22,728 nt of DNA from an uncultured Alistipes sp. (GTDB taxonomy: Bacteria > Bacteroidota > Bacteroidia > Bacteroidales > Rikenellaceae). The notes below the pieces were generated by a model that worked only from the letters and a program-made list of their open reading frames with translations, did not search any database and was not told the origin of the DNA. Positions 6,649-14,232 of the stretch are shown one piece after another. The position numbers and the translations under genes are program-made. The stretch spans positions 1 to 22,728 of the forward strand of contig CAJUMU010000030.1 in NCBI GenBank assembly GCA_910587675.1, given 5' to 3'. The first letter of the stretch is position 1. The number at the start of each line of letters is the position of its first letter.

Positions 6649-6679
6649 TTTGCGACACGGGAAATAATGTATAACTTTG
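6649..6679 (+). promoter_or_regulatory. Promoter TTTG-N19-TAACTTTG for rarA
   Basis: TTTG (6649-6652) and TAACTTTG (6672-6679) are spaced 19 nt. The start near 6685 gives a leader of about 15 nt. Confidence 0.75.
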
Positions 6680-6699
6680 CGAAATAACTCCCGATCGAC

Positions 6700-7974
6700 A
6701 TGAGCAAACCTTTGGCAGAGCGGTTGCGGCCGCAGACGCTCGACGAATACATAGGCCAGACGCATCTGGTGGGTCCCGACGGCGTGTTCCGCAAGTTCCT
6801 CGAAACGGGGAACGTGCCGTCGTTCATACTGTGGGGTCCCCCGGGCGTGGGCAAGACCACCCTCGCCAAGTTGGTGGCGGGCAGCCTCAAACGTCCGTTC
6901 TACACCCTCTCGGCCGTGACGTCGGGAGTGAAAGAGGTGCGCGAGGTGATAGAGTCGGCCCGCAAGCAGAGCCTCTTCAACCAGTCGACGGCATTCCTGT
7001 TCATCGACGAGATACACCGTTTCAACAAGAGCCAGCAGGATTCGTTGCTCGGAGCGGTGGAGCAGGGCGTGGTGACCCTCATAGGAGCCACCACCGAAAA
7101 TCCCTCGTTCGAGGTTATCTCGCCGCTGCTGAGCCGCTGTCAGGTCTACATTCTCAAATCGATGAACGACGAGGAGCTGGCCACGCTTCTCGACCGCGCG
7201 CTGACGGCCGACGAGGAGCTGCGGCAGCGCAACGTGAAAGTGGCGCAAACCGCCGCGCTGTTCAAGTTCTCGGGCGGCGACGCGCGCAAACTGCTCAACA
7301 TACTCGACATCATAGCAGGCGCGACCGACGGCGAGATAGAGATCACCGACGACTTCGTGACGCGATGCCTGCAACAGAACATCGCGCTTTACGACAAGAA
7401 CGGCGAACAGCATTACGACGTCATCTCGGCATTCATAAAATCGGTGCGCGGCAGCGATCCCAACGCCGCGATCTACTATCTGGCGCGCATGCTCGCGGGC
7501 GGCGAGGAGCCCCGCTTCATCGCCCGCCGCCTCGTCATTCTCGCCTCGGAGGATATCGGACTCGCCAATCCCAACGCCCTGCTGCTGGCCAACGCGTGTT
7601 TCGACACGGTGCACAAGATCGGCATGCCCGAGGCGCGCATAACGCTGGCCGAGACGACCATATATCTGGCTACCAGCCCCAAGAGCAACTCGGCCTACAT
7701 GGCGATAAACAACGCCCTCGGCTTCGTGTCGCACGACACGACCAACCGCCCCGTGCCGCTGCATCTGCGCAACGCGCCCACGCGGCTGATGGACGAGGCG
7801 GGTTACGGCAAGGGATACAAATACGCCCACGACTTCGACGGCGGCTTCGTCGAGCAGGAGTTCCTGCCCGAGTCCATTTCGGGCAAGAAGTTTTACGTGC
7901 CGAACACGCAGAACGCCGCCGAGGCGAAGATAGCCGAACGCATGCGCCTATTGTGGGGCGGAAAATACGAATAG
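6700..7974 (+). CDS. rarA: Replication-associated recombination protein A (RarA/MgsA)
   Basis: A 424-residue AAA+ ATPase that acts at stalled replication forks and binds single-strand DNA ends and SSB, forming tetramers. Visible features are Walker A GPPGVGKTT (46-54), Walker B FLFIDEIHRF (99-108), the sensor-1 phrase GATTENPSFEV, SRC before the lid, and a full C-terminal tetramerisation part (IYYLARMLAGGEEPRFIARRL; NSAYMAINNA; YKYAHDF). The N-terminal PLAERLRPQTLDEYIGQ is the classic start of the family. Length is normal. The start is fixed by the promoter 21 nt upstream and by the family N-terminus. The alpha/beta hydrolase gene follows after 58 nt with no terminator seen and may be cotranscribed. 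Confidence 0.96.
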   Translation: MSKPLAERLRPQTLDEYIGQTHLVGPDGVFRKFLETGNVPSFILWGPPGVGKTTLAKLVAGSLKRPFYTLSAVTSGVKEVREVIESARKQSLFNQSTAFLFIDEIHRFNKSQQDSLLGAVEQGVVTLIGATTENPSFEVISPLLSRCQVYILKSMNDEELATLLDRALTADEELRQRNVKVAQTAALFKFSGGDARKLLNILDIIAGATDGEIEITDDFVTRCLQQNIALYDKNGEQHYDVISAFIKSVRGSDPNAAIYYLARMLAGGEEPRFIARRLVILASEDIGLANPNALLLANACFDTVHKIGMPEARITLAETTIYLATSPKSNSAYMAINNALGFVSHDTTNRPVPLHLRNAPTRLMDEAGYGKGYKYAHDFDGGFVEQEFLPESISGKKFYVPNTQNAAEAKIAERMRLLWGGKYE

Positions 7975-8032
7975 ACTCGCGTGCGGTATGCAATTTGAAA
8001 CCGCCGAACACAATGAAACAAATATACGACAT

Positions 8033-8998
8033 ATGTACAAATCGTTCATAATGCTCTTATCGATGCTCGTTCTCGCCGAGGCTGCGGGAGCGGCCGATAC
8101 GGCGGACGCCGCGCCCGAAAAACGGACCTACCTTTATGCGGTGAAGGATGCCGATTCGCTCTATCTCGACCATTACGTGTCGCCAGTGGCCGAGGGGCGT
8201 CGGCCGTGCATGATATTCGTCTTCGGCGGAGGCTTCGTGGGCGGCACGCGCGACAACGCCGAGTATCTGCCCTACTTCGATTTTCTGACCCGCAAGGGAT
8301 ACGACGTTGTGTCGATAGACTATCGGCTGGGGCTTAAGCCGTTGCGCGGCGTCGACCGCAAAATCTCCACGCGCGAGATGGTCGGCTTGTTCAACAACGC
8401 CGTCTCGATCGCCGTCGAGGATCTGTTCAGCGCGACCCTCTTCGTGCTCGACAATGCCGAGGAGTGGATGATCGACACCGACATGATCGTCACGTGCGGA
8501 TCGAGCGCAGGCGCGATCACGGTATTGCAGGCCGAAAACGCCGTCTGCAACCGCACCGTCGCCTCGGCCGTGCTGCCCAAAGGGTTCAACTATGCGGGCG
8601 TAATCTCCTTCGCGGGCGCGATCTTCTCGGTCGACGGAGCTCCCAAATGGGAAAACGCCCCCGCGCCCGTAATGTTTTTCCACGGCAACGCCGACAATCA
8701 GGTGCCGTTCGAAAAGGCCTCGCTGTTAGGCGTGGGATTCTACGGCTCGAAATTCATATTCGACCAGTTCGAGAAGCGCGACTGGCCCTGCTGGTTCTAC
8801 ACGCTCGACTATCAGGACCACGCCATGGCCGTCACTCCGATGGACGCCAACCGCAACGAGATCATGACCTTCCTCGACGACTTCGTGCGCGACGGCCGCC
8901 GCATGACCATCGAGACCGAGGTGCGCAGCGACGAATTTCCGCCGCGCAACACCAAATTCAAGGTGATGGATTACGTCAAGGCCAATTATTCGGAGTAG
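8033..8998 (+). CDS. Secreted alpha/beta hydrolase (carboxylesterase-like)
   Basis: A 321-residue exported hydrolase. A signal peptide (about 1-20, MYKSFIMLLSMLVLAEAAGA) precedes an alpha/beta hydrolase fold. The oxyanion-hole strand is MIFVFGGGF (60-68), the nucleophile elbow is GSSAG with Ser158, the acid is probably Asp221 (HGNADNQVP) and the histidine His263 (YQDHAM). This order matches the esterase/lipase (BD-FAE-type) group, which hydrolyse esters such as acetyl groups or feruloyl links on glycans. The substrate here is not known. I chose the ATG at 8033, which opens the signal peptide. An in-frame ATG at 7988 would add 15 polar residues before it. It follows rarA without functional relation. 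Confidence 0.85.
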   Translation: MYKSFIMLLSMLVLAEAAGAADTADAAPEKRTYLYAVKDADSLYLDHYVSPVAEGRRPCMIFVFGGGFVGGTRDNAEYLPYFDFLTRKGYDVVSIDYRLGLKPLRGVDRKISTREMVGLFNNAVSIAVEDLFSATLFVLDNAEEWMIDTDMIVTCGSSAGAITVLQAENAVCNRTVASAVLPKGFNYAGVISFAGAIFSVDGAPKWENAPAPVMFFHGNADNQVPFEKASLLGVGFYGSKFIFDQFEKRDWPCWFYTLDYQDHAMAVTPMDANRNEIMTFLDDFVRDGRRMTIETEVRSDEFPPRNTKFKVMDYVKANYSE

Positions 8999-9068
8999 CC
9001 TTTACGATACGGCCGCTATATTTCGACAGTGCAGCCTGCGACTCGTCGCCGATGCGCACAATGCTTGC

Positions 9069-9116
9069 AAAAAAAAGAAGAAGAATAGTATAAAAAACAT
9101 ATCTTCTTCTTTTTTT
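9069..9116. terminator. A/T-rich bidirectional terminator-like hairpin
   Basis: A8-GAAGAAGA (9069-9084) faces TCTTCTTC-T7 (9102-9116), giving about 15 bp and a U run on either strand. It closes the hydrolase gene. Apart from it, 8999-9170 shows no feature except a near-match TATATTCA at 9132-9139. Confidence 0.6.
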
Positions 9117-9170
9117 ATACATTTTTTCGTATATTCACACAGCCTAATTAACCATAAAACATCTAAAGCC

Positions 9171-9350
9171 ATGGAAGAGAAAAAATTTCAACAAAGAAGC
9201 CGCTAATTCGAGTACAATTTGAGATGCGCTTATTGCGGAGCCGACATGTCGCACCTCATATACGGATATGAGGATGACTTATATGTTTTTTTCCTTTGTC
9301 AGGTATGCGGAAACATAAATATATTCCCCAAATCCGTAATAGGCAAATAA
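9171..9350 (+). pseudogene. Small zinc-ribbon protein interrupted by an in-frame TAA
   Basis: A 60-codon frame starts at ATG 9171 and ends at TAA 9348-9350, but codon 12 is TAA (9204-9206). After that stop the frame continues with a clear zinc-ribbon: RCAYCGAD ... FLCQVCGNI, that is two CxxC knuckles 22 residues apart, ending FPKSVIGK. One base change (for example from AAA, GAA or CAA) would restore an uninterrupted protein. It is therefore a recent nonsense pseudogene, or a gene that starts later (TTG in the LRCAYC context), or one read through. Function is unknown; such small ribbons often accompany nucleic acid or metal-handling genes. The AT-rich surroundings differ from the neighbours. 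Confidence 0.55.
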
Positions 9351-9370
9351 TAATCATAAAATAAAACGAA

Positions 9371-10096
9371 ATGAAAACAATTCGCCGGTTGATAATATGC
9401 GGAACTCTTTTATTGGGGTTGCAACTTAACGCTCAAGAGACCCAACCCACGATCGTCGGGATGCCCGGAGGCATAAGGGTCGCACCATTGTCCGATGACG
9501 CTACCGCATGCAGAGGAAAAGTGGTGAACAAAGACGGCAATCCGGTAGTCGGCCATCCGATAATCCTATGCCAAGACATACTTTTCCCGCAATTTTATTT
9601 CGACCATACCGACAAAAACGGCGAATTTACGGTACGCGTAAACCGAAGCAATTACATAGCGGAAATCGGCGGCGCGGGATACGAAAAAATGCGGTTCGAC
9701 CTCGACATGATGCGCGATTACAATTTCGAACAGCCTTTGACGCTGACATACGAAAACGGCGTAGAATCCGATATTTCGGATCTGCTGAAATTGAAATTGC
9801 ACAGGCATCATTACCAGATGGACATCACGCCCGACAAACGGTTGAAAGGCAAGACGTTGTTCGATCTCTTGAATTATGCCCCGTTTTTCGACCTTTGGAG
9901 CGAAGATCCCAAAGTAATGCTGAATCCGAGATACAAAATATCGTTAAACGGACAACCTATCAACGCCAACTCGGAGAGACTCAAAAGCGTTTTCCAATCC
10001 GTTGAAGCCGAAAACGTGAAACGTATTAAAGTGACGACGGCGAGCATCTTTCAAGAGCTGCCGACCTTAGTCGAGATAACGACTGTCGACAAATGA
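9371..10096 (+). CDS. Secreted protein with carboxypeptidase-like and TonB-plug-like domains, no barrel
   Basis: A 241-residue exported protein. The signal peptide covers about 1-22 (LNAQ|ETQ). Residues 45-110 look like a carboxypeptidase-regulatory beta domain (CRGKVVNKDGNPVVGHPI ... TDKNGEFTVRV). Residues 155-241 resemble the plug of TonB-dependent outer-membrane receptors: KTLFDLLNYAPFF, ISLNGQPINANSERL, VFQSVEAENVKRIKV, ending TLVEITTVDK. In full-length receptors a barrel of several hundred residues follows. Here the stop is followed within 20 nt by an intrinsic terminator, so no barrel remains. It may be a remnant or a stand-alone periplasmic module. Codon use is AT-richer than that of flanking genes, which suggests separate ancestry. 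Confidence 0.7.
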   Translation: MKTIRRLIICGTLLLGLQLNAQETQPTIVGMPGGIRVAPLSDDATACRGKVVNKDGNPVVGHPIILCQDILFPQFYFDHTDKNGEFTVRVNRSNYIAEIGGAGYEKMRFDLDMMRDYNFEQPLTLTYENGVESDISDLLKLKLHRHHYQMDITPDKRLKGKTLFDLLNYAPFFDLWSEDPKVMLNPRYKISLNGQPINANSERLKSVFQSVEAENVKRIKVTTASIFQELPTLVEITTVDK

Positions 10097-10112
10097 AATA
10101 ACCGATAACCAA

Positions 10113-10148
10113 TCGCCCTGCCAACAGATCGGCAGGGCGAAATTTTTC
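10113..10148 (+). terminator. Intrinsic terminator after the plug-like gene
   Basis: TCGCCCTGCC (10113-10122) pairs perfectly with GGCAGGGCGA (10131-10140), followed by AATTTTT. Confidence 0.85.
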
Positions 10149-10161
10149 CGAAGCGTCATTG

Positions 10162-10192
10162 TTGCCGACTCGACATATTCCCACTATCTTTG
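10162..10192 (+). promoter_or_regulatory. Promoter TTG-N20-TATCTTTG for the phosphoesterase
   Basis: TTG (10162-10164) and TATCTTTG (10185-10192) are 20 nt apart. The start is near 10197 and the leader about 26 nt. Confidence 0.7.
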
Positions 10193-10223
10193 CGAACAAG
10201 TATGAATCCAACCGCCATAGCCC

Positions 10224-10721
10224 ATGAAACGAATAGGAATAATCTCCGACACCCACGGCACCTTCGACGACACGCTGCGCCGATTCTTGCAGAATGTGGA
10301 CGAAATATGGCACGCGGGCGACTTCGGGTCGCTCGAACTCGCCGATGAGATCGCGGCCTTCAAGCCTCTGCGCGGCGTATACGGCAACATCGACGGAGGC
10401 ATGACGCGACGCGTATTCAAGGAGTTCGCATGCTTCGAATGCGAGAAGAAACGGGTGCTCATGACGCACATAGGCGGATACCCGCGCCACTACTCCCCGC
10501 ATGCCGTCGGCATGATCCAAAGCGCGAAGCCCGACATATTCGTCTCGGGCCACTCGCATATCCTCAAGGTGATGTACGATCCCGTCTACTCGCTGCTGCA
10601 CATCAATTCGGGCGCAGCGGGCCAATACGGGTTCCACAAGGTGCGCACGGCGGTGCGTTTCACCATCGACGGCGACGACATTCGCGACATGGAGATCGGC
10701 GAATGGCCGCGGCGGGGATGA
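10224..10721 (+). CDS. YfcE/MJ0936-type metallophosphoesterase
   Basis: A 165-residue cytosolic phosphodiesterase of the calcineurin-like fold that uses two metal ions. The full motif set is present: SDTHG (D9, H11), HAGDFG (D33), GNID (N55), THIGG (H82), SGHSH (H110, H112) and the closing NSGAAG. Length matches the compact YfcE/MJ0936 group. The natural substrate of that group is unsettled (activity on bis-pNPP is known for relatives). The start is fixed by the family N-terminus MKRIGIISDTHG and a promoter 32 nt upstream. It is convergent with glpT. Confidence 0.92.
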   Translation: MKRIGIISDTHGTFDDTLRRFLQNVDEIWHAGDFGSLELADEIAAFKPLRGVYGNIDGGMTRRVFKEFACFECEKKRVLMTHIGGYPRHYSPHAVGMIQSAKPDIFVSGHSHILKVMYDPVYSLLHINSGAAGQYGFHKVRTAVRFTIDGDDIRDMEIGEWPRRG

Positions 10722-10767
10722 CGCGGACCGATCCTCGGCCGAATCCCCCCCCCGCATCCGCGGGGAT

Positions 10768-10801
10768 AAAAAAAGTTCCCTCCGCCCGAAAACGAAGGGA
10801 A
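10768..10801 (-). terminator. Intrinsic terminator of glpT
   Basis: On the minus strand TTCCCT (10801-10796) pairs with AGGGAA (10781-10776), followed by C and seven T (10774-10768). It lies about 105 nt past the glpT stop. A second small GC hairpin at 10750-10765, following nine C, lies next to it and may serve the plus-strand gene, though it has no U tract. Confidence 0.7.
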
Positions 10802-10905
10802 TCACAAAAAAACCGACCTATTCAGTGTTCGATACGTCTGTTTGCTCAGCATACGAGGAAAATCCACAAACCCCGCACGCACCATACGTACCTCCCACTT
10901 TATCG

Positions 10906-12327
10906 TTACGCCTGCACCATGCGTTCGCGCATGAGCACAAGCTCCTTTTTCCATGTAACGGCGCAAATGGCCGTCGCTATCGCGCACGCCGCGGCGAACA
11001 TCCGGAAAGCGGCGTTCCATCCGAGTCCCGAACCGGCCACCTGACCGACCACGATCTTCGACAGCACGGCGTCGCCTAACAGATAGCCGAACAAGCCGAC
11101 GAATCCCGCCGCCGTGCCCGCGGCGTTCTTGGGCACGAAGCTCAACGCCTGAATGCCTATCAACGCTATGGGGCCGTAAACGGCGAATCCCGTAAGGGCC
11201 AGCGCGAAGTACACCACCATGCGGTGCGTCGTCGCGAAATCGCCGCCCGCGAGCGACGCCACGCCCGACGACTGCCAGTAGAGAACCACCCCGACCAGCA
11301 CCAACAACATATAAATAACGTTCACCGGAGCGCAGCGGCCGTTGAAGAACCGCGACGACATCCATCCGCAGAGGATGGTGCCCGGGATGCCCGCATACTC
11401 GAACAGCGAGAATGCGAAGCGGCTGTCGTTCTGCGACATGATCTGCATGTCGTGCAGATATGTGGGCGACCAGTCGCTTATGCCGTAACGTACGAAATAA
11501 ACGAACACGTTGGCAATGGCGATCATCCACAACAGACCGTTGCCGAACACGTAATCGACGAACAGCCTGCGGAACGGGATTTTGGTCTCCTCGCCCGCGG
11601 CGGCCTTGCGGCTCGAATAGTCGTCGCGATACTCCTCCACGGGCGGCAATCCGCACGACTCGGGCGTATCGCGTATGCTCCACCAGCAGAACGCCGCGAA
11701 CAGCAACGCCACGAGCGACGGGAATATGAACGCGGCGCGCCAACTCTCCGTTATGCCCATAGCGGCGAAAACGGCGATGCCCGCCGTCACTAACAAAGCC
11801 AGCGATCCGCCTCCCACATTATGCGAGGTATTCCACAACGACATCTTGAAACTGCGTTCGTTCTGCGAGAACCAGTGCGCCATGATCCGTCCGCACGGAG
11901 GCCATCCCATGCCCGACAACCACCCCACCGCCAACATGAAGGCGAAGAGGATGCCGGCATTGACGGCTATCGACGACGAGTAAGGCACCAGTCCCACGCA
12001 CATCATCACGATCGAGGATACGACGAGACCCACGACCAAGAACTTGCGCGCATCGGATCTGTCCGAAAGACTGCCCATCAGGAACTTGCTGAATGCGTAT
12101 GCGATGGGGATTCCCGCCATCGCGAATCCCGCGCTCTCCTTGTCCAAAAGTCCCTCGGCCATCATCCCGGGCGCGGCGAGCGACAGATTCTTGCGGACCA
12201 GATAGTAGGCCGCATAACCGAAGAACGCCCCGAGAAATACTCTGAGTCGCATACGTCGATACTCTCCGTCGATCTTTTCCGACGCCAGACGCGGACGGGC
12301 CGCAGGCGGATTAAAAAATTCAAGCAT
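10906..12327 (-). CDS. glpT: Glycerol-3-phosphate transporter (MFS, GlpT-like)
   Basis: A 473-residue inner-membrane carrier of the organophosphate:phosphate antiporter family, expected to bring in glycerol-3-phosphate in exchange for phosphate. About 12 hydrophobic segments are visible. The family signature is clear: GWPPCGRIMAHWFSQNER followed by SLWNTSHNVGGG, and an early arginine in YYLVRKNLSLA that corresponds to the substrate-binding arginine of GlpT. RYGISDWSPTYL and a second conserved part near the loop to the C half also fit. It lies 67 nt after glpD on the same strand, so G3P uptake and oxidation are paired. A weak TATCTTTA lies in the gap, so partial independent transcription is possible. 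Confidence 0.9.
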   Translation of the reverse strand: MLEFFNPPAARPRLASEKIDGEYRRMRLRVFLGAFFGYAAYYLVRKNLSLAAPGMMAEGLLDKESAGFAMAGIPIAYAFSKFLMGSLSDRSDARKFLVVGLVVSSIVMMCVGLVPYSSSIAVNAGILFAFMLAVGWLSGMGWPPCGRIMAHWFSQNERSFKMSLWNTSHNVGGGSLALLVTAGIAVFAAMGITESWRAAFIFPSLVALLFAAFCWWSIRDTPESCGLPPVEEYRDDYSSRKAAAGEETKIPFRRLFVDYVFGNGLLWMIAIANVFVYFVRYGISDWSPTYLHDMQIMSQNDSRFAFSLFEYAGIPGTILCGWMSSRFFNGRCAPVNVIYMLLVLVGVVLYWQSSGVASLAGGDFATTHRMVVYFALALTGFAVYGPIALIGIQALSFVPKNAAGTAAGFVGLFGYLLGDAVLSKIVVGQVAGSGLGWNAAFRMFAAACAIATAICAVTWKKELVLMRERMVQA

Positions 12328-12394
12328 TCGGATTATCCGATAAGTCGTTTTTCGTTACGCGCTGGTAAAGATAGTCAAAAATCGTTTACTTTCG

Positions 12395-13960
12395 CTAAGA
12401 AACTATATAATTATTCGCAATTGCGGTGAACGCCTCGACCTGCGCTTCGATCCAAGCCTCGTCGCGACCGCACTCGGCGGCCATGATTTCCGCTACGCGA
12501 CGGGCGGCGGCGCGCGCCTCGCGGGCATCCACGAAGAGCATACGCACACGGCGTGCCAACACATCCTCGACCGTCAACGCCATCTCCTTGCGCACGGCCC
12601 AAACCACCTCGGCAGCGGTGTAGCCGTACTTTTCGCTCAGACGTTCGCCCAAGGCGGGATTCTGTTCGATGAGTTTGGTTATGGCGGGCTCGTCGCTGCC
12701 GTAGACATACATGTGGTCCGACAGATCGGGATTGGGCCGATAGCCGTGGATCTTGAGCGTGCGGGTGCGGCACTTGCGCTTCTCGACTTTACCCAGCTTG
12801 ATGGCGCGGTCGATCGTATCCTCGGCCATACGGCGGTACGAGGTCCACTTTCCGCCCGTGATGGTTATCAGATCGTGGTCCGACACGATGATCTTGTGGC
12901 TGCGCGACACCTCTTTGGAGTTCTTGCCCTCCTTCTTGGGCGCGGCCAAGGGTCGCTGCCCCGCGAATACCGACACTATATCCTTGCGCGTGGGCGCGGG
13001 ATTCATGTAGAGGCCCGCGGTGCCGAGTATGAAATCGATCTCCTCCTCCAGCGGTTTCGGCTCGCTCTCGGGCACGGGACGCTGTATGTCGGTGGTGCCC
13101 ACGACCACCTTGTCGTGCCAAGGCACGGCGAAGAGCACGCGGCCGTCCGAGGTCTTGGGAACCATGATGGCATAGTCGCTCTGCAAGAATTTCATATCCA
13201 GCACAAGATGCACGCCCTGACTGGGAACCACCATCTTGGGCATATCGGGTTCGTCCATGCGCATAACCTCGTCGACGAAGATTCCCGCGGCGTTGATTAC
13301 GCAACGAGCCTTGACCGTGTACTCCCTGCCGCTCGCCAGATCGCGGACAACCACTCCGCAAGCCTTGCCGTCCTCGCCGTGCAGGACGCGCTCCACAGCG
13401 GTGTAGTTCGCCACTGCGGCGCCCTGCTCGACGGCCGTCTGCGCCAGATTGATCGCCATGCGCGAGTCGTCGAACTGTCCGTCGTGATAGACTACGCCGC
13501 CCTTCAGACCCTTCTCGACCGAGGTGGGAATGTACTCCATCACCTTCTTGGCCGAAATGAATCGCGAGCGTCCGTAACCGAATCCGAACGAGAGGATGTC
13601 GTAAAAGAGCAATCCGCAGAAATATAGAAAATTATCCCAATAGCTGTAATTGGATATAACGAAAGCCTGATCCTTGACCAGATGCGGCGCGTTGCGTTTC
13701 ATGATGCCGCGCTCGTGCAGAGCCTCGCGCACCAGATCGACCTCCAACTTTTGCAGATAGCGCACGCCGCCGTGCACGAGTTTCGTCGAACGGCTCGACG
13801 TGCACTTGGCGAAATCCTCGCGCTCGAACAAAACCGTTTCGTAACCGCGCGACGCGGCATCCACGGCGCAACCCAAACCCGTCGCTCCGCCGCCTATCAC
13901 CACTACATCCCATACCTTTCCCGAATCGTCGAGACGCGATAATTGTTCCTCTCTGTTCAT
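12395..13960 (-). CDS. glpD: FAD-dependent glycerol-3-phosphate dehydrogenase
   Basis: A 521-residue membrane-associated flavoenzyme oxidising sn-glycerol-3-phosphate to dihydroxyacetone phosphate and passing electrons to quinone. The Rossmann FAD motif is at 18-46 (VVVIGGGATGLG, then ETVLFE). SSRSTKLVHGGVRYL at about 55-69 is the family's second signature. KARCVINAAGIFVD, the substrate-side block LFAVPWHDKVVVGTTD, and GGKWTSYRRMAED near the C-terminal domain all fit GlpD/GlpA. Length is typical. The 5' leader is about 128 nt and contains a GC hairpin around 14025-14050. It is divergent from the DeoR-type regulator and followed by glpT. No glycerol kinase gene lies in the window. Confidence 0.95.
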   Translation of the reverse strand: MNREEQLSRLDDSGKVWDVVVIGGGATGLGCAVDAASRGYETVLFEREDFAKCTSSRSTKLVHGGVRYLQKLEVDLVREALHERGIMKRNAPHLVKDQAFVISNYSYWDNFLYFCGLLFYDILSFGFGYGRSRFISAKKVMEYIPTSVEKGLKGGVVYHDGQFDDSRMAINLAQTAVEQGAAVANYTAVERVLHGEDGKACGVVVRDLASGREYTVKARCVINAAGIFVDEVMRMDEPDMPKMVVPSQGVHLVLDMKFLQSDYAIMVPKTSDGRVLFAVPWHDKVVVGTTDIQRPVPESEPKPLEEEIDFILGTAGLYMNPAPTRKDIVSVFAGQRPLAAPKKEGKNSKEVSRSHKIIVSDHDLITITGGKWTSYRRMAEDTIDRAIKLGKVEKRKCRTRTLKIHGYRPNPDLSDHMYVYGSDEPAITKLIEQNPALGERLSEKYGYTAAEVVWAVRKEMALTVEDVLARRVRMLFVDAREARAAARRVAEIMAAECGRDEAWIEAQVEAFTAIANNYIVS

Positions 13961-14094
13961 CTGTATATCGTATTTATATTAAGTTTTCCGCTTCGATCGG
14001 AAATCGGCCCTATCTCTCGTCTCGCCGCGCCGCCAGCGCCGAATATCGGCGGCCCGAATGTTTTGCGACAAAAGCCCCACTTTTCATTTCGAAA

Positions 14095-14126
14095 CAAAAG
14101 TAGGACTACTTCAAAAGAATAACAAA
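14095..14126 (-). promoter_or_regulatory. Promoter TTTG-N20-TACTTTTG for glpD-glpT
   Basis: Minus-strand TTTG (14126-14123) and TACTTTTG (14102-14095) are spaced 20 nt. The start is near 14090. I did not find a convincing GlpR-type operator in 13961-14232. Confidence 0.75.
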
Positions 14127-14166
14127 TTTTCGCAATAAAAAAATCATAATTCGTACCGTTTCCGCA

Positions 14167-14196
14167 TTTGCGATACCACGTTTTTTCATATCTTTA
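14167..14196 (+). promoter_or_regulatory. Promoter TTTG-N18-TATCTTTA for the DeoR regulator
   Basis: TTTG (14167-14170) and TATCTTTA (14189-14196, one mismatch to TAnnTTTG) are 18 nt apart, giving a leader of about 32 nt. It sits back to back with the glpD promoter, so one bound repressor could block both. Confidence 0.5.
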
Positions 14197-14232
14197 CGTT
14201 CGATTCAGGTTACAAACCCAAACTGCAAACTT

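Noticed and set aside
6643..7830. Long minus-strand ORF opposite rarA
   Set aside because: Shadow of the high-GC rarA reading frame; the composition is abnormal (many Arg, His, Val) and the real gene is clear on the plus strand.
9371..10096. Frameshifted full-length TonB receptor
   Set aside because: No barrel-like coding sequence follows in any frame before the terminator and the next gene.
13961..14232. GlpR-type operator or riboswitch in the glp divergent region
   Set aside because: Only short imperfect palindromes and one GC hairpin are visible; none matches a known operator or riboswitch core.
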